DNA of 6,820 nt from Promethearchaeota archaeon (GCA_016840695.1 JAEORV010000082.1:1-6820), one strand, 5' to 3'; positions 1-5,745 are shown, numbered from the stretch's first letter. Numbers and translations: made by a program. Notes: generated by a model not told the origin, from the letters alone.

Positions 1-7
1 GTTGTCG
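1..7 (+). other. Right core (R') of a preceding attC, left edge
   Basis: The window opens with GTTGTCG, which is exactly complementary to the left core CGACAAC at 330-336 that closes the same cassette. It therefore marks the junction between an unseen upstream attC and cassette 1. The rest of that attC lies outside the window. Confidence 0.65.
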
Positions 8-51
8 GAAATATTTTTATTTATTATAATAAAACTCCTTAAGCTTTTATT

Positions 52-321
52 ATGAAATCTAATAAGAAGAAAATTATTGTTTCCATTATTTCCGTTATTT
101 TAGTTTTGCTTGTCCTGTTAGTAGCAGATTTGGGTTTCTACAAATATGGATTAGATAGAGAACACCACTACTCCTATATTAAAAAATTCATTTGTGAAAA
201 TATAAACTCAAGTGAGTATATAAAGCTAACTCCTGAAAATTGTATGTTTTGTATGTCTGAAGATTATGGTAGGTATATGTGCGAAAAAGAAGTTATTGAA
301 AGGAGTCAAGGACTTCCTTAA
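52..321 (+). CDS. Cassette 1: small single-pass membrane protein, unknown function
   Basis: This 89-residue protein has a short lysine-rich start (KSNKKK, residues 2-7), a strongly hydrophobic helix at about residues 8-25, and a polar C-terminal part of about 60 residues with four cysteines (C48, C64, C67, C77), two of them a CxxC pair. The positive charges before the helix suggest either an N-in membrane anchor or an uncleaved signal; the C-terminal part would then lie outside the membrane, where the cysteines could form disulphides or bind metal. I do not recognise the family. The ATG is the first in frame and lies 51 bases after the cassette junction, with no Shine-Dalgarno sequence. The TAA at 319-321 overlaps the inverted-repeat arm that precedes the attC left core, so the gene fills its cassette almost completely. 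Confidence 0.7.
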   Translation: MKSNKKKIIVSIISVILVLLVLLVADLGFYKYGLDREHHYSYIKKFICENINSSEYIKLTPENCMFCMSEDYGRYMCEKEVIERSQGLP

Positions 322-329
322 AATACTTC

Positions 330-463
330 CGACAACAGGCGCATAACCAACTCATTTCGCTTCGCTCATTCGTCCAAATTAGCCTTCCCTCGTGTCGGTG
401 GTTAAGATATTATACCACCGCCACTCGTCCAGGCTAACTTTGTTTATGCGCCAGACGTTGTAC
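330..463 (+). repeat. attC site 1 (integron recombination site)
   Basis: The left core CGACAAC (330-336) and right core GTTGTAC (457-463) frame an imperfect palindrome. GGCGCATAA (338-346) pairs perfectly with TTATGCGCC (444-452), and a second arm pairs TTAGCC (379-384) with GGCTAA (432-437). The apex is a 7-bp hairpin, CGGTGGT (396-402) with ACCACCG (414-420), whose loop holds TATTAT (408-413). At about 134 bp it is a long attC. The spacer is one base on the left (A) and four on the right (AGAC), so the fold is asymmetric, as expected for a site recognised as folded single-stranded DNA. Confidence 0.85.
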
Positions 464-511
464 GAAATGCCATTTTTGTTTAGAATCAAAATATACAATA
501 AATTTTATATT

Positions 512-778
512 ATGGAACAACATGCTCAAGACGAACCAATACAAAAAATTACATTAAGATGTGACTGTGAAGATGATGCTCGTTTTTTTGCTGAAGATGA
601 TCCAACATTGAGAATTGCAAGATTACGAGGCGCACACATCGAAAGAAATGGAACGGAAATCACCATGACATCAGGTGTTGCTAGAAAAAATCTTCAAGAA
701 GTTCTTGGACATGAAGAGCTAGGTTTCTTATTTACGCATCCTATGCTAGAAAATCCAGATAGTATGGAGATACACTAA
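512..778 (+). CDS. Cassette 2: small acidic soluble protein, unknown function
   Basis: An 88-residue protein starting MEQHAQDEP. It has no hydrophobic segment and is acidic overall, with a DCEDD cluster near residues 18-22 and an acidic C-terminus. The alternating polar and hydrophobic pattern (for example KITLRC, LRIARL, TEITMT) suggests a compact beta-rich or alpha/beta fold. I do not recognise the family. The frame stays open upstream to a GTG at 392, but that start lies inside the attC and the extra residues are its translation; an ATG at 467 is also possible but sits in the cassette's terminal repeat. ATG 512 gives a leader of about 50 bases, much like cassette 1. There is no Shine-Dalgarno sequence. 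The TAA (776-778) touches the terminal inverted repeat before attC 2. Confidence 0.65.
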   Translation: MEQHAQDEPIQKITLRCDCEDDARFFAEDDPTLRIARLRGAHIERNGTEITMTSGVARKNLQEVLGHEELGFLFTHPMLENPDSMEIH

Positions 779-790
779 AAATGGCACATC

Positions 791-945
791 GCACAACAGG
801 CGCATTTAGCGGTTCGGGCTTTTTCTTCCGGGCGGCTTTCGCACGCCCAAAAGCCCTCACCCAACTTTTTTAACGGTGGTTTCATGCCTTACGGCATGAT
901 ATTATACCACCGTCAAAAAGTTCGCTAATGCGCCGAACGTTGCAC
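791..945 (+). repeat. attC site 2 (integron recombination site)
   Basis: The left core GCACAAC (791-797) and right core GTTGCAC (939-945) enclose arms GGCGCATTTAGCG (799-811) and CGCTAATGCGCC (923-934), which pair throughout apart from one extra T. An inner arm pairs AACTTTTT near 863 with AAAAAGTT ending at 922. The apical hairpin has an 8-bp outer stem (ACGGTGGT 873-880, ACCACCGT 906-913), a 7-bp inner stem (TCATGCC 882-888, GGCATGA 893-899) and an unpaired TATTAT at 900-905. A separate hairpin lies on the left side at 816-856 (GGGCTTTT with AAAAGCCC, inner GGGCG with CGCCC). At about 155 bp it is the longest uninterrupted attC in the window. Confidence 0.85.
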
Positions 946-962
946 GAAATAAAAATTTATTT

Positions 963-1565
963 ATGAATCATAAAGTTCTAGAAACAAGATTAAGAAATCA
1001 AAAAGAAACTACTAAGGCTGCCATTGAGCAATTCAATAGTCAATCAACTAAAACTATTGATGAGTTCAATAAATTTTATCTTTATATTACTTCACTCAGT
1101 AGTGGTGCTATTGTAATTAGTATAACTTTTTTAGGTAACTTAATAGATAAGATTAAAATTATTGAAATTTTTCTTTTTGGCTCTCAAATCAATTTGCTTT
1201 TTATTGCATGGATATTTCTATTTATTTCGATTTTTTCAGGATTAATACGTATTTTTAGCCATATAAATTATTCATATTATGCAAGGGCTTCACATATGTT
1301 ATTCGAAAAAATTAGGCTTTCGGAAATAGAATTAGAATATTTTCAAGAACGACAGGATAATATTATTAATCCAGAAGATTTCTCAATAGATGATCAAAAT
1401 TTTGAAATTGGTGATGAAAAAGAAAAATTAAATAAATTATCCAAAAAAGAAAAATTTCAATTCTCTTTCTTTAAGTTATGTGAATATATCAATAGAACCA
1501 GTTTCATTGTTGGAATATTCTTTTTGATTTCTTTTGGTATTATTACTTTATCAGTAATAGTATAA
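963..1565 (+). CDS. Cassette 3: three-helix membrane protein, unknown function
   Basis: A 200-residue protein with a polar, probably coiled N-terminal helix (about residues 1-36), two membrane helices (about 38-60 and 74-96), a charged cytoplasm-like section rich in E, K and Q (about 105-170), and a third membrane helix at the C-terminus (about 179-200). The general plan, a cytoplasmic helix followed by a tight pair of membrane helices and a long helical tail, is seen in several groups of small bacterial membrane effectors (for example SLATT-type proteins), but I see no diagnostic motif and do not assign a family. The ATG lies 18 bases after the attC 2 right core with no Shine-Dalgarno sequence; no alternative start fits as well. 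The TAA (1563-1565) lies inside the terminal repeat arm ahead of attC 3. It is the largest cassette gene here and clearly AT-rich. Confidence 0.75.
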   Translation: MNHKVLETRLRNQKETTKAAIEQFNSQSTKTIDEFNKFYLYITSLSSGAIVISITFLGNLIDKIKIIEIFLFGSQINLLFIAWIFLFISIFSGLIRIFSHINYSYYARASHMLFEKIRLSEIELEYFQERQDNIINPEDFSIDDQNFEIGDEKEKLNKLSKKEKFQFSFFKLCEYINRTSFIVGIFFLISFGIITLSVIV

Positions 1566-1596
1566 ATTTTTACATCGTACAACAGCGGGCTAGCCG

Positions 1597-1905
1597 GTTC
1601 GCTCACTAAATAAAATTATTTTTAACAACAATATTAATGGAATGGCTTAGTTTAGGACTTTCAATAATTGCATTTATAACATCCACAGCAGTTGCCAAGT
1701 GGGGTTGGTGGAGACATCGCAATATTTATGAAATAGAATTTGAATATTGTGATCCTGCAACTTATAAAGATGAAAAAAAGAATCCACTGAAAACCAAGTT
1801 AAATTCGGGAGGATATACTATTTTAAATAGTTATTACGATAGCCCTCATTACACTGTTATATTAGGAAAAATTAAAAAATAATTTTATTTTTTACGTTCG
1901 CTCAC
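1597..1905 (+). mobile_element. Small gene-bearing insertion inside attC 3
   Basis: The 10-bp direct repeat GTTCGCTCAC (1597-1606 and 1896-1905) flanks a segment that begins and ends with a perfect 16-bp inverted repeat, AAATAAAATTATTTTT (1608-1623) and its complement (1875-1890). Between them is one ORF whose stop codon lies in the right arm. No transposase is encoded. The direct repeat may be a target duplication, or a trace of recombination through a common attC motif, since TTCGCTCA also occurs in attC 1 at 361-368. The inverted repeat is AT-rich, so part of the match could be chance. The arrangement of arms hugging an ORF copies that of the surrounding cassettes, so a nested cassette-like unit is an alternative to a transposon-like one. 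Confidence 0.5.
1637..1882 (+). CDS. Small membrane-anchored protein nested in attC 3, unknown function
   Basis: An 81-residue protein with a hydrophobic N-terminal helix (about residues 4-20, SLGLSIIAFITSTAVA), a tryptophan-rich basic border (KWGWWRHR, 21-28) and a polar domain of about 50 residues with predicted strands (YEIEFEY, YTVILGKI). It resembles many short anchored proteins of cassettes and phages but I do not recognise a family. The ATG is the first in frame after the left inverted-repeat arm, with no Shine-Dalgarno sequence. The TAA (1880-1882) lies within the right arm. It is placed inside an attC rather than before one, so it would move with cassette 3 if the split site still recombines. 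Confidence 0.6.
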   Translation: MEWLSLGLSIIAFITSTAVAKWGWWRHRNIYEIEFEYCDPATYKDEKKNPLKTKLNSGGYTILNSYYDSPHYTVILGKIKK

Positions 1906-2003
1906 CCATATTTTTTTGCATTGGTCGCCCTTCGGGCATATTATACCAATGCAAAAAACATCGGCTAGCCCGCGGCCGTTAGACGCCATTAAATATTAGA
2001 ATT

Positions 2004-2135
2004 ATGAAAAATAGAAAAAAAAGAACAATTGAAGATTATATTTTTTGGGCAATAATAATTGGAGGGCCATTATTTATGGTTGCATACGTATTATCTGGAG
2101 TAATCCACTATGTTTATTTTTACAAGGGTGTCTAA
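2004..2135 (+). CDS. Cassette 4: 43-residue single-pass membrane peptide
   Basis: Translation from ATG 2004 gives 43 residues: a basic start (MKNRKKRTIEDY), one hydrophobic helix (about residues 13-34, FWAIIIGGPLFMVAYVLSGVI) and a short aromatic tail (HYVYFYKGV). The TAA at 2133-2135 lies inside the attC 4 left core GTCTAAC, so the recombination site supplies the stop codon. Cassette 4 is only about 292 bp and this is the only sensible + strand frame in it, which supports it as the cassette gene despite its size. There is no Shine-Dalgarno sequence. The function is unknown; small toxic or regulatory membrane peptides look like this, but nothing here proves it. Confidence 0.55.
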   Translation: MKNRKKRTIEDYIFWAIIIGGPLFMVAYVLSGVIHYVYFYKGV

Positions 2136-2276
2136 CAGGCGAATATTCAGTTCCGCTCCTCCGTCGCTTAAGCCCAAATTAGCCTTTCCTTGTTCCGGTG
2201 GTTTCACGTCTGGCGATGTGATATTATATCACCGTCACTCGTCAGGCTAACTTCCCACATACACCGGACGTTAGAC
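2130..2276 (+). repeat. attC site 4, last of the array
   Basis: The left core GTCTAAC (2130-2136) and right core GTTAGAC (2270-2276) are perfect complements and match the consensus RYYYAAC/GTTRRRY. The inner arm TTAGCC (2179-2184) pairs with GGCTAA (2245-2250), and the apical hairpin CGGTGGT (2196-2202) with ATCACCG (2228-2234, one G-T pair) keeps TATTAT at 2222-2227. The centre closely resembles attC 1. The outer arm is degraded: GGCGAATAT near 2138 pairs poorly with ACATACACC near 2257. The site may therefore recombine less well, and it ends the array 15 bases before the probable ileS promoter. Confidence 0.8.
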
Positions 2277-2290
2277 AACATATTTCCCCC

Positions 2291-2318
2291 TTGCATTTTT
2301 TCAATTTTGTGTTAATTT
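2291..2318 (+). promoter_or_regulatory. Weak candidate promoter for the ileS leader
   Basis: TTGCAT (2291-2296) followed after 16 bases by TAATTT (2313-2318) is a poor but correctly spaced sigma70-like pair, just upstream of the leader RNA. A promoter is required here for a T-box to be transcribed, but the -10 match is weak and the exact boxes are uncertain. Confidence 0.3.
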
Positions 2319-2323
2319 ATAGA

Positions 2324-2551
2324 CGTACGAAAAGTACGGTAAATGCGTAAGTTAATAAGAAGGATATCAACCTTCAATGACCAATTGGTCGCGTAGGGGA
2401 AAGAAAGGCTTACACTAGCTACGAAAGCCAAGTAGAATCCTCCGGTGAGACACCATCGTTAACAAATCAATTAAGTGCCTTTTACAAGGAATCAAGGTGG
2501 TACCGCGGACCCGTTAGGGTTTCGTCCTTGAGACCGGGAAAGGCTTTTTTT
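2324..2551 (+). promoter_or_regulatory. Isoleucine T-box leader (tRNA-sensing riboswitch)
   Basis: The core AAGGTGGTACCGCG (2494-2507) is the T-box consensus. Its TGGT (2498-2501) would pair with the ACCA acceptor end of uncharged tRNA-Ile. An antiterminator can form: CAAGG (2493-2497) pairs with CCTTG (2526-2530), the 7-base TGGTACC forms the bulge, and ACCC (2509-2512) pairs with GGGT (2517-2520). A candidate specifier, the Ile codon ATC (2366-2368), lies in the 7-base loop of a GAAGG/CCTTC hairpin (2359-2375). Other elements are a GTACGAAAAGTAC hairpin near 2325, GTAAG/CTTAC (2347-2351, 2409-2413), the palindrome GACCAATTGGTC (2379-2390) and a GGTG/CACC hairpin (2444-2454). I could not fit a canonical long Stem I with distal loops. 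Low tRNA-Ile charging should switch ileS on. Confidence 0.9.
2510..2551 (+). terminator. Regulated intrinsic terminator of the T-box
   Basis: CCC (2510-2512) with GGG (2536-2538) and GGTTTC (2518-2523) with GAGACC (2530-2535) form a stem ending near a run of seven T (2545-2551). AAAGGC (2539-2544) can also pair back to GCCTTT (2477-2482). The hairpin uses bases needed by the antiterminator, as expected for transcriptional attenuation. Confidence 0.75.
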
Positions 2552-2595
2552 ATATTTGTACTAACTTATAACCATTAATAATAACTCCTAACTAT

Positions 2596-5500
2596 ATGAA
2601 CGACAATAAATCATTTAAAGAAGTAGATGCAAAACAATCATTTCCTGAAATGGAAAAGAAAATGCTCGATTTTTGGGAAGATCAGGCAATTTTTGAAGAA
2701 TCTGTAGCAAGAAGAAAGCAAAACGATAAATATGTTTTTTATGATGGTCCTCCGTTTGCGAATGGACTTCCGCATTATGGACATATTTTAGCTTTATCTT
2801 TAAAAGATGCAGTTACGCGATATTGGACTATGAAAGGCTATTACGTTCCTAGAACTAATGGATGGGATTGTCACGGGCTTCCTGTTGAATATGAAATAGA
2901 GAAACAACTAGAAATGTCAGGAAAAAAGGATATTGAAGAATATGGTGTTGGAAAATTTAATGAAAAATGTCGTGAAAGTGTATTTAAATACACAACTGAA
3001 TGGGAGAAAATGTTTAGACAGATTGGTCGTTGGGTAGATCGCGATGATACTTACGCTACTTTAGAGAATAATTATATGGAATCAATTTGGTGGGTGTTTA
3101 AGCAGATATGGGATAAGGACATGGTTTATCAAGGACATAAATCAATGCATATCTGCCCACGTTGTGAAACTCCTTTATCAAATTTTGAAGTAACTCAAGG
3201 TTATGCCGACGTTACTGATCTTTCAGTTGTTGCAAAGTTTGAATTAAAAGATGAACCTGGAACTTATATCCTTGCTTGGACAACAACTCCTTGGACGCTT
3301 CCTGGAAACGTTGCACTAGCTTTAGGTGCAGACATTAATTACATCAAAGTTAAGGAAGGGGATTCAACATATATAATTGCCAAGGATTTGGTTGAAAAAG
3401 TAATGGGGGATAGAGAGTATGAAGAAGTTGGATCAGTAAATGCAAAAGACCTAGAAGGCAAAGAATACAAACCGTTATTTCCTTTTTATGAAGGGAAACT
3501 AGAGAATAAAGCATACGTTGTTTTATTAGCTGATTTTGTTTCAACTGAGGATGGTACCGGTGTTGTACATATTGCTCCTGCATTTGGTGAAGATGATTTG
3601 AATATAGGTATTGAAAACGGATTGGAAGTATTGCAGCACGTTAATGGTGATGGAACTTTTAAAGATGAAGTTGAGCCATGGGCAGGTAAGTTTGTGAAGA
3701 AGATGGATCAAAACATTTCTGATTGGCTTGATGAAAATGGCAAATTATTCAGCAAAGAGAATTATCGGCATTCGTATCCTCATTGTTGGCGATGTGATAC
3801 TCCTTTATTGAACTATTCTACAAAAGCCTGGTTTATTAAAGTTACAGAAATAAAAGATAAACTTTTAGCTAATAATCAAAAAATCCATTGGCAACCTGAA
3901 CATATTAAAGACGGAAGGTTCGGAAAATGGCTCGAAGGAGCCCGTGATTGGAATATCTCACGAAACAGATTTTGGGGATGTCCGATTCCAATTTGGGAAT
4001 GTGAATGCGGTGAATATAAAGCAATCGGTTCTGTTGAAGAATTAAAAGAAAATTCAATTGATGGTAAATTGCCTGAAAGACATGGTGATTTAGATCTTCA
4101 CATTCCACATATCGACGATATTAAATTTAAATGTGAAAAATGTGACAAAGAAATGTCTAGAATTCCTGAAGTTTTGGATTGTTGGTTTGAATCAGGTTCA
4201 ATGCCATATGCACAATTACACTATCCTTTTGAAAATAAAGAATTATTTGAGAATAATTTTCCAGCTCAGTTTATTGCTGAAGGATTAGATCAAACTCGTG
4301 GTTGGTTTTATACTTTACATGTAATTTCAACGATTTTGTTTGATAAACCTGCATTTGAAAACATCATTGTTAATGGAATCCTTTTAGCAGCAGATGGTGA
4401 AAAGCTTTCTAAACGAAAAAAGAATTATCCTGATCCTAAAATGCTATTTGATACAAGGGGTGTGGATGCTATGAGATTTTTCTTGTATTCATCAACAGCA
4501 CCATTGGCTGAGGATGTTAGGTTTAGTGAAAAGCATGTTGATGAACTTATTAAAAAATTCCTTTTAACTCTTTGGAATACATATAGCTTCTTTGTTACTT
4601 ATGCGAATATTGATAATTTTGACCCAAATAAGATAAAAGATGGATTTAAACCTAAAAACAAGCTTGATCAATGGTTGTTATCAGAATTAAACCAGCTGAT
4701 TAAAGAATCTACGGAGCATCTAGATGATTATAATCTTACAAAAGGAACTCGACCAATGATGGAGTTTGTTGATAATCTTTCGAATTGGTATGTACGAAGA
4801 TCTAGAAGGCGTTTCTGGAAGTCAGAAAACGACGGAGATAAAAACGAGGCTTATTCAACTTTATATCTTGTTTTAGTTGATTTAGTTAAATTGATGGCAC
4901 CGTTTACACCGTTCATTTCTGATGAAATTTATCAAAATCTAACTTCAAATGTTAAAGAAAGCGAAAGCTCAGTTCATTTATGCGATTGGCCTAAACCAAA
5001 CGAAGATCTGATTAATGAAGATTTAAATAATGAGATGGCTGTAATTCGTCGAATTGTAAATTTGGGTCACGGGGTTAGAGCGAAAGCTCAAATCAAAGTT
5101 AGGCAGCCTTTAGGAAAAGTTCAGGTTGGACTTCCTGATAGTGTTGATCCAAAGATCGTTGAAGCTCAAAAAGAGGTGATCTTAGAGGAATTAAATTGTA
5201 AAGAGCTCGAAGTACTAACAGAAGTTGGAGATGTTGTGCAGAAAATTGTAAAACCAGATGCCAGAAAACTAGGTCCTAAATTTGGAAAAGATGTACAAAA
5301 AATAATCCAGGAAGTTAAAGAAGGAAATTTTGAAGAATTAGACACTGGAGGTATCCAAGTTGGTGAATTTGAATTAGAACCAGGAGAATTTGAAATCGGA
5401 TTTGAAGGAAAAGAAGGATTCGATGTCCAGGGTGAAGCTGGATTTGTTGTGATTCTCGATACAAATATCACTGATGATCTACGAAATGAAGGTTATGCAC

Positions 5501-5745
5501 GTGAAGTTGTACGATTTGTTCAGGAAATGCGTAAAAAGGCAGATTATGAAGTTTATGAACGAATTTATGTTCAAGTTAAAGCTGAAGGAGATATTGAAGC
5601 AGCGGTTACTCAATTTGCTGACTATATTAAACGCGAAACCTTAGCTATTGAATTACAACAAGGCGGTGATTTTGAATGGGATAAAGAAGAAGAAGTTGAG
5701 ATTGATGGTGAGAAGGTTGTGATTGGGGTAAGAAAGGAAGATTAG
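2596..5745 (+). CDS. ileS: Isoleucine--tRNA ligase, eukaryote-like type 2
   Basis: This cytoplasmic class I synthetase charges tRNA-Ile with isoleucine using ATP. The 1049 residues are full length for the family. The HIGH motif is HYGH (60-63), after DGPPFANG (50-57) and before WDCHGLPVE (90-98). The CP1 editing domain, which clears Val-tRNA-Ile, shows TTTPWTLPGN (229-238) and HIAPAFGEDD (325-334). Cysteine pairs that could bind zinc occur as CPRC (187-190), CWRC (397-400), CEC near 469 and CEKC (513-516). The catalytic fold resumes with NISRNRFWGCPIP (453-465) and AEGLDQTRGWF (561-571), then KLSKRKKNYPDP (603-614) in the KMSKS position. KxSKR-KKNYPDP marks the eukaryote-like clade, which tolerates mupirocin better in studied members. 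The anticodon-binding and C-terminal domains follow. The ATG lies 45 bases after the terminator with no Shine-Dalgarno sequence. Expression is gated by the Ile T-box. Confidence 0.97.
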   Translation: MNDNKSFKEVDAKQSFPEMEKKMLDFWEDQAIFEESVARRKQNDKYVFYDGPPFANGLPHYGHILALSLKDAVTRYWTMKGYYVPRTNGWDCHGLPVEYEIEKQLEMSGKKDIEEYGVGKFNEKCRESVFKYTTEWEKMFRQIGRWVDRDDTYATLENNYMESIWWVFKQIWDKDMVYQGHKSMHICPRCETPLSNFEVTQGYADVTDLSVVAKFELKDEPGTYILAWTTTPWTLPGNVALALGADINYIKVKEGDSTYIIAKDLVEKVMGDREYEEVGSVNAKDLEGKEYKPLFPFYEGKLENKAYVVLLADFVSTEDGTGVVHIAPAFGEDDLNIGIENGLEVLQHVNGDGTFKDEVEPWAGKFVKKMDQNISDWLDENGKLFSKENYRHSYPHCWRCDTPLLNYSTKAWFIKVTEIKDKLLANNQKIHWQPEHIKDGRFGKWLEGARDWNISRNRFWGCPIPIWECECGEYKAIGSVEELKENSIDGKLPERHGDLDLHIPHIDDIKFKCEKCDKEMSRIPEVLDCWFESGSMPYAQLHYPFENKELFENNFPAQFIAEGLDQTRGWFYTLHVISTILFDKPAFENIIVNGILLAADGEKLSKRKKNYPDPKMLFDTRGVDAMRFFLYSSTAPLAEDVRFSEKHVDELIKKFLLTLWNTYSFFVTYANIDNFDPNKIKDGFKPKNKLDQWLLSELNQLIKESTEHLDDYNLTKGTRPMMEFVDNLSNWYVRRSRRRFWKSENDGDKNEAYSTLYLVLVDLVKLMAPFTPFISDEIYQNLTSNVKESESSVHLCDWPKPNEDLINEDLNNEMAVIRRIVNLGHGVRAKAQIKVRQPLGKVQVGLPDSVDPKIVEAQKEVILEELNCKELEVLTEVGDVVQKIVKPDARKLGPKFGKDVQKIIQEVKEGNFEELDTGGIQVGEFELEPGEFEIGFEGKEGFDVQGEAGFVVILDTNITDDLRNEGYAREVVRFVQEMRKKADYEVYERIYVQVKAEGDIEAAVTQFADYIKRETLAIELQQGGDFEWDKEEEVEIDGEKVVIGVRKED

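Larger units (their letters stand above)
1577..1984 (+). repeat. attC site 3, split by an inserted gene
   Basis: The left core GTACAAC (1577-1583) and right core GTTAGAC (1978-1984) lie 408 bp apart, three times the usual distance, yet their inner arms pair perfectly: GCGGGCTAGCCG (1585-1596) with CGGCTAGCCCGC (1962-1973). The apical hairpin also survives, with a 14-bp stem (1912-1925 with 1945-1958), a small GCCC/GGGC cap and the usual unpaired TATTAT at 1939-1944. Removing bases 1607-1905, which lie between two copies of GTTCGCTCAC, leaves a normal attC of about 109 bp. The two outer arms therefore belong to one site that was interrupted, rather than to two adjacent attC sites. Confidence 0.75.
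1..2276 (+). mobile_element. Integron gene-cassette array, no integrase visible
   Basis: Four attC-like sites alternate with single small ORFs, all on the + strand, which is the layout of an integron cassette array. Taking recombination between G and TT of each right core, the cassettes run about 2-457, 458-939, 940-1978 and 1979-2270. Right cores are GTTGTCG (position 1), GTTGTAC (457), GTTGCAC (939), GTTAGAC (1978) and GTTAGAC (2270). The last two match the GTTRRRY consensus exactly; the first three are close variants. As in true cassettes, the left core closing each cassette is complementary or nearly so to that cassette's own first bases. No tyrosine recombinase is encoded here, so this may be the far end of an integron or a cluster of attC sites lacking an integrase. 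I see no promoter serving the whole array. The host genes resume at the ileS leader. Confidence 0.85.

Noticed and set aside
392..511. Upstream extension of the cassette 2 ORF to GTG 392
   Set aside because: This stretch is the inner half of attC 1 plus the cassette leader; its residues are accidental translation of the recombination site.
1597..1905. Insertion sequence with transposase in attC 3
   Set aside because: The 81-residue product has a membrane helix and no DDE or tyrosine-recombinase motif, so it is not called a transposase.
1..2276. CRISPR array
   Set aside because: The repeats are 109-155-bp imperfect palindromes spaced by ORFs of unequal length, not short identical repeats with uniform spacers.
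3350..5471. Minus-strand ORFs at 3350-3583, 3905-4108 and 5166-5471
   Set aside because: They lie antisense inside the well-conserved ileS frame and have low-complexity products (for example runs of SNP), with no start signals.
2596..5745. UGA read as glycine, as in some CPR lineages
   Set aside because: The 1049-codon ileS frame contains no in-frame UGA, whereas recoded genomes use it often; the standard code is enough.
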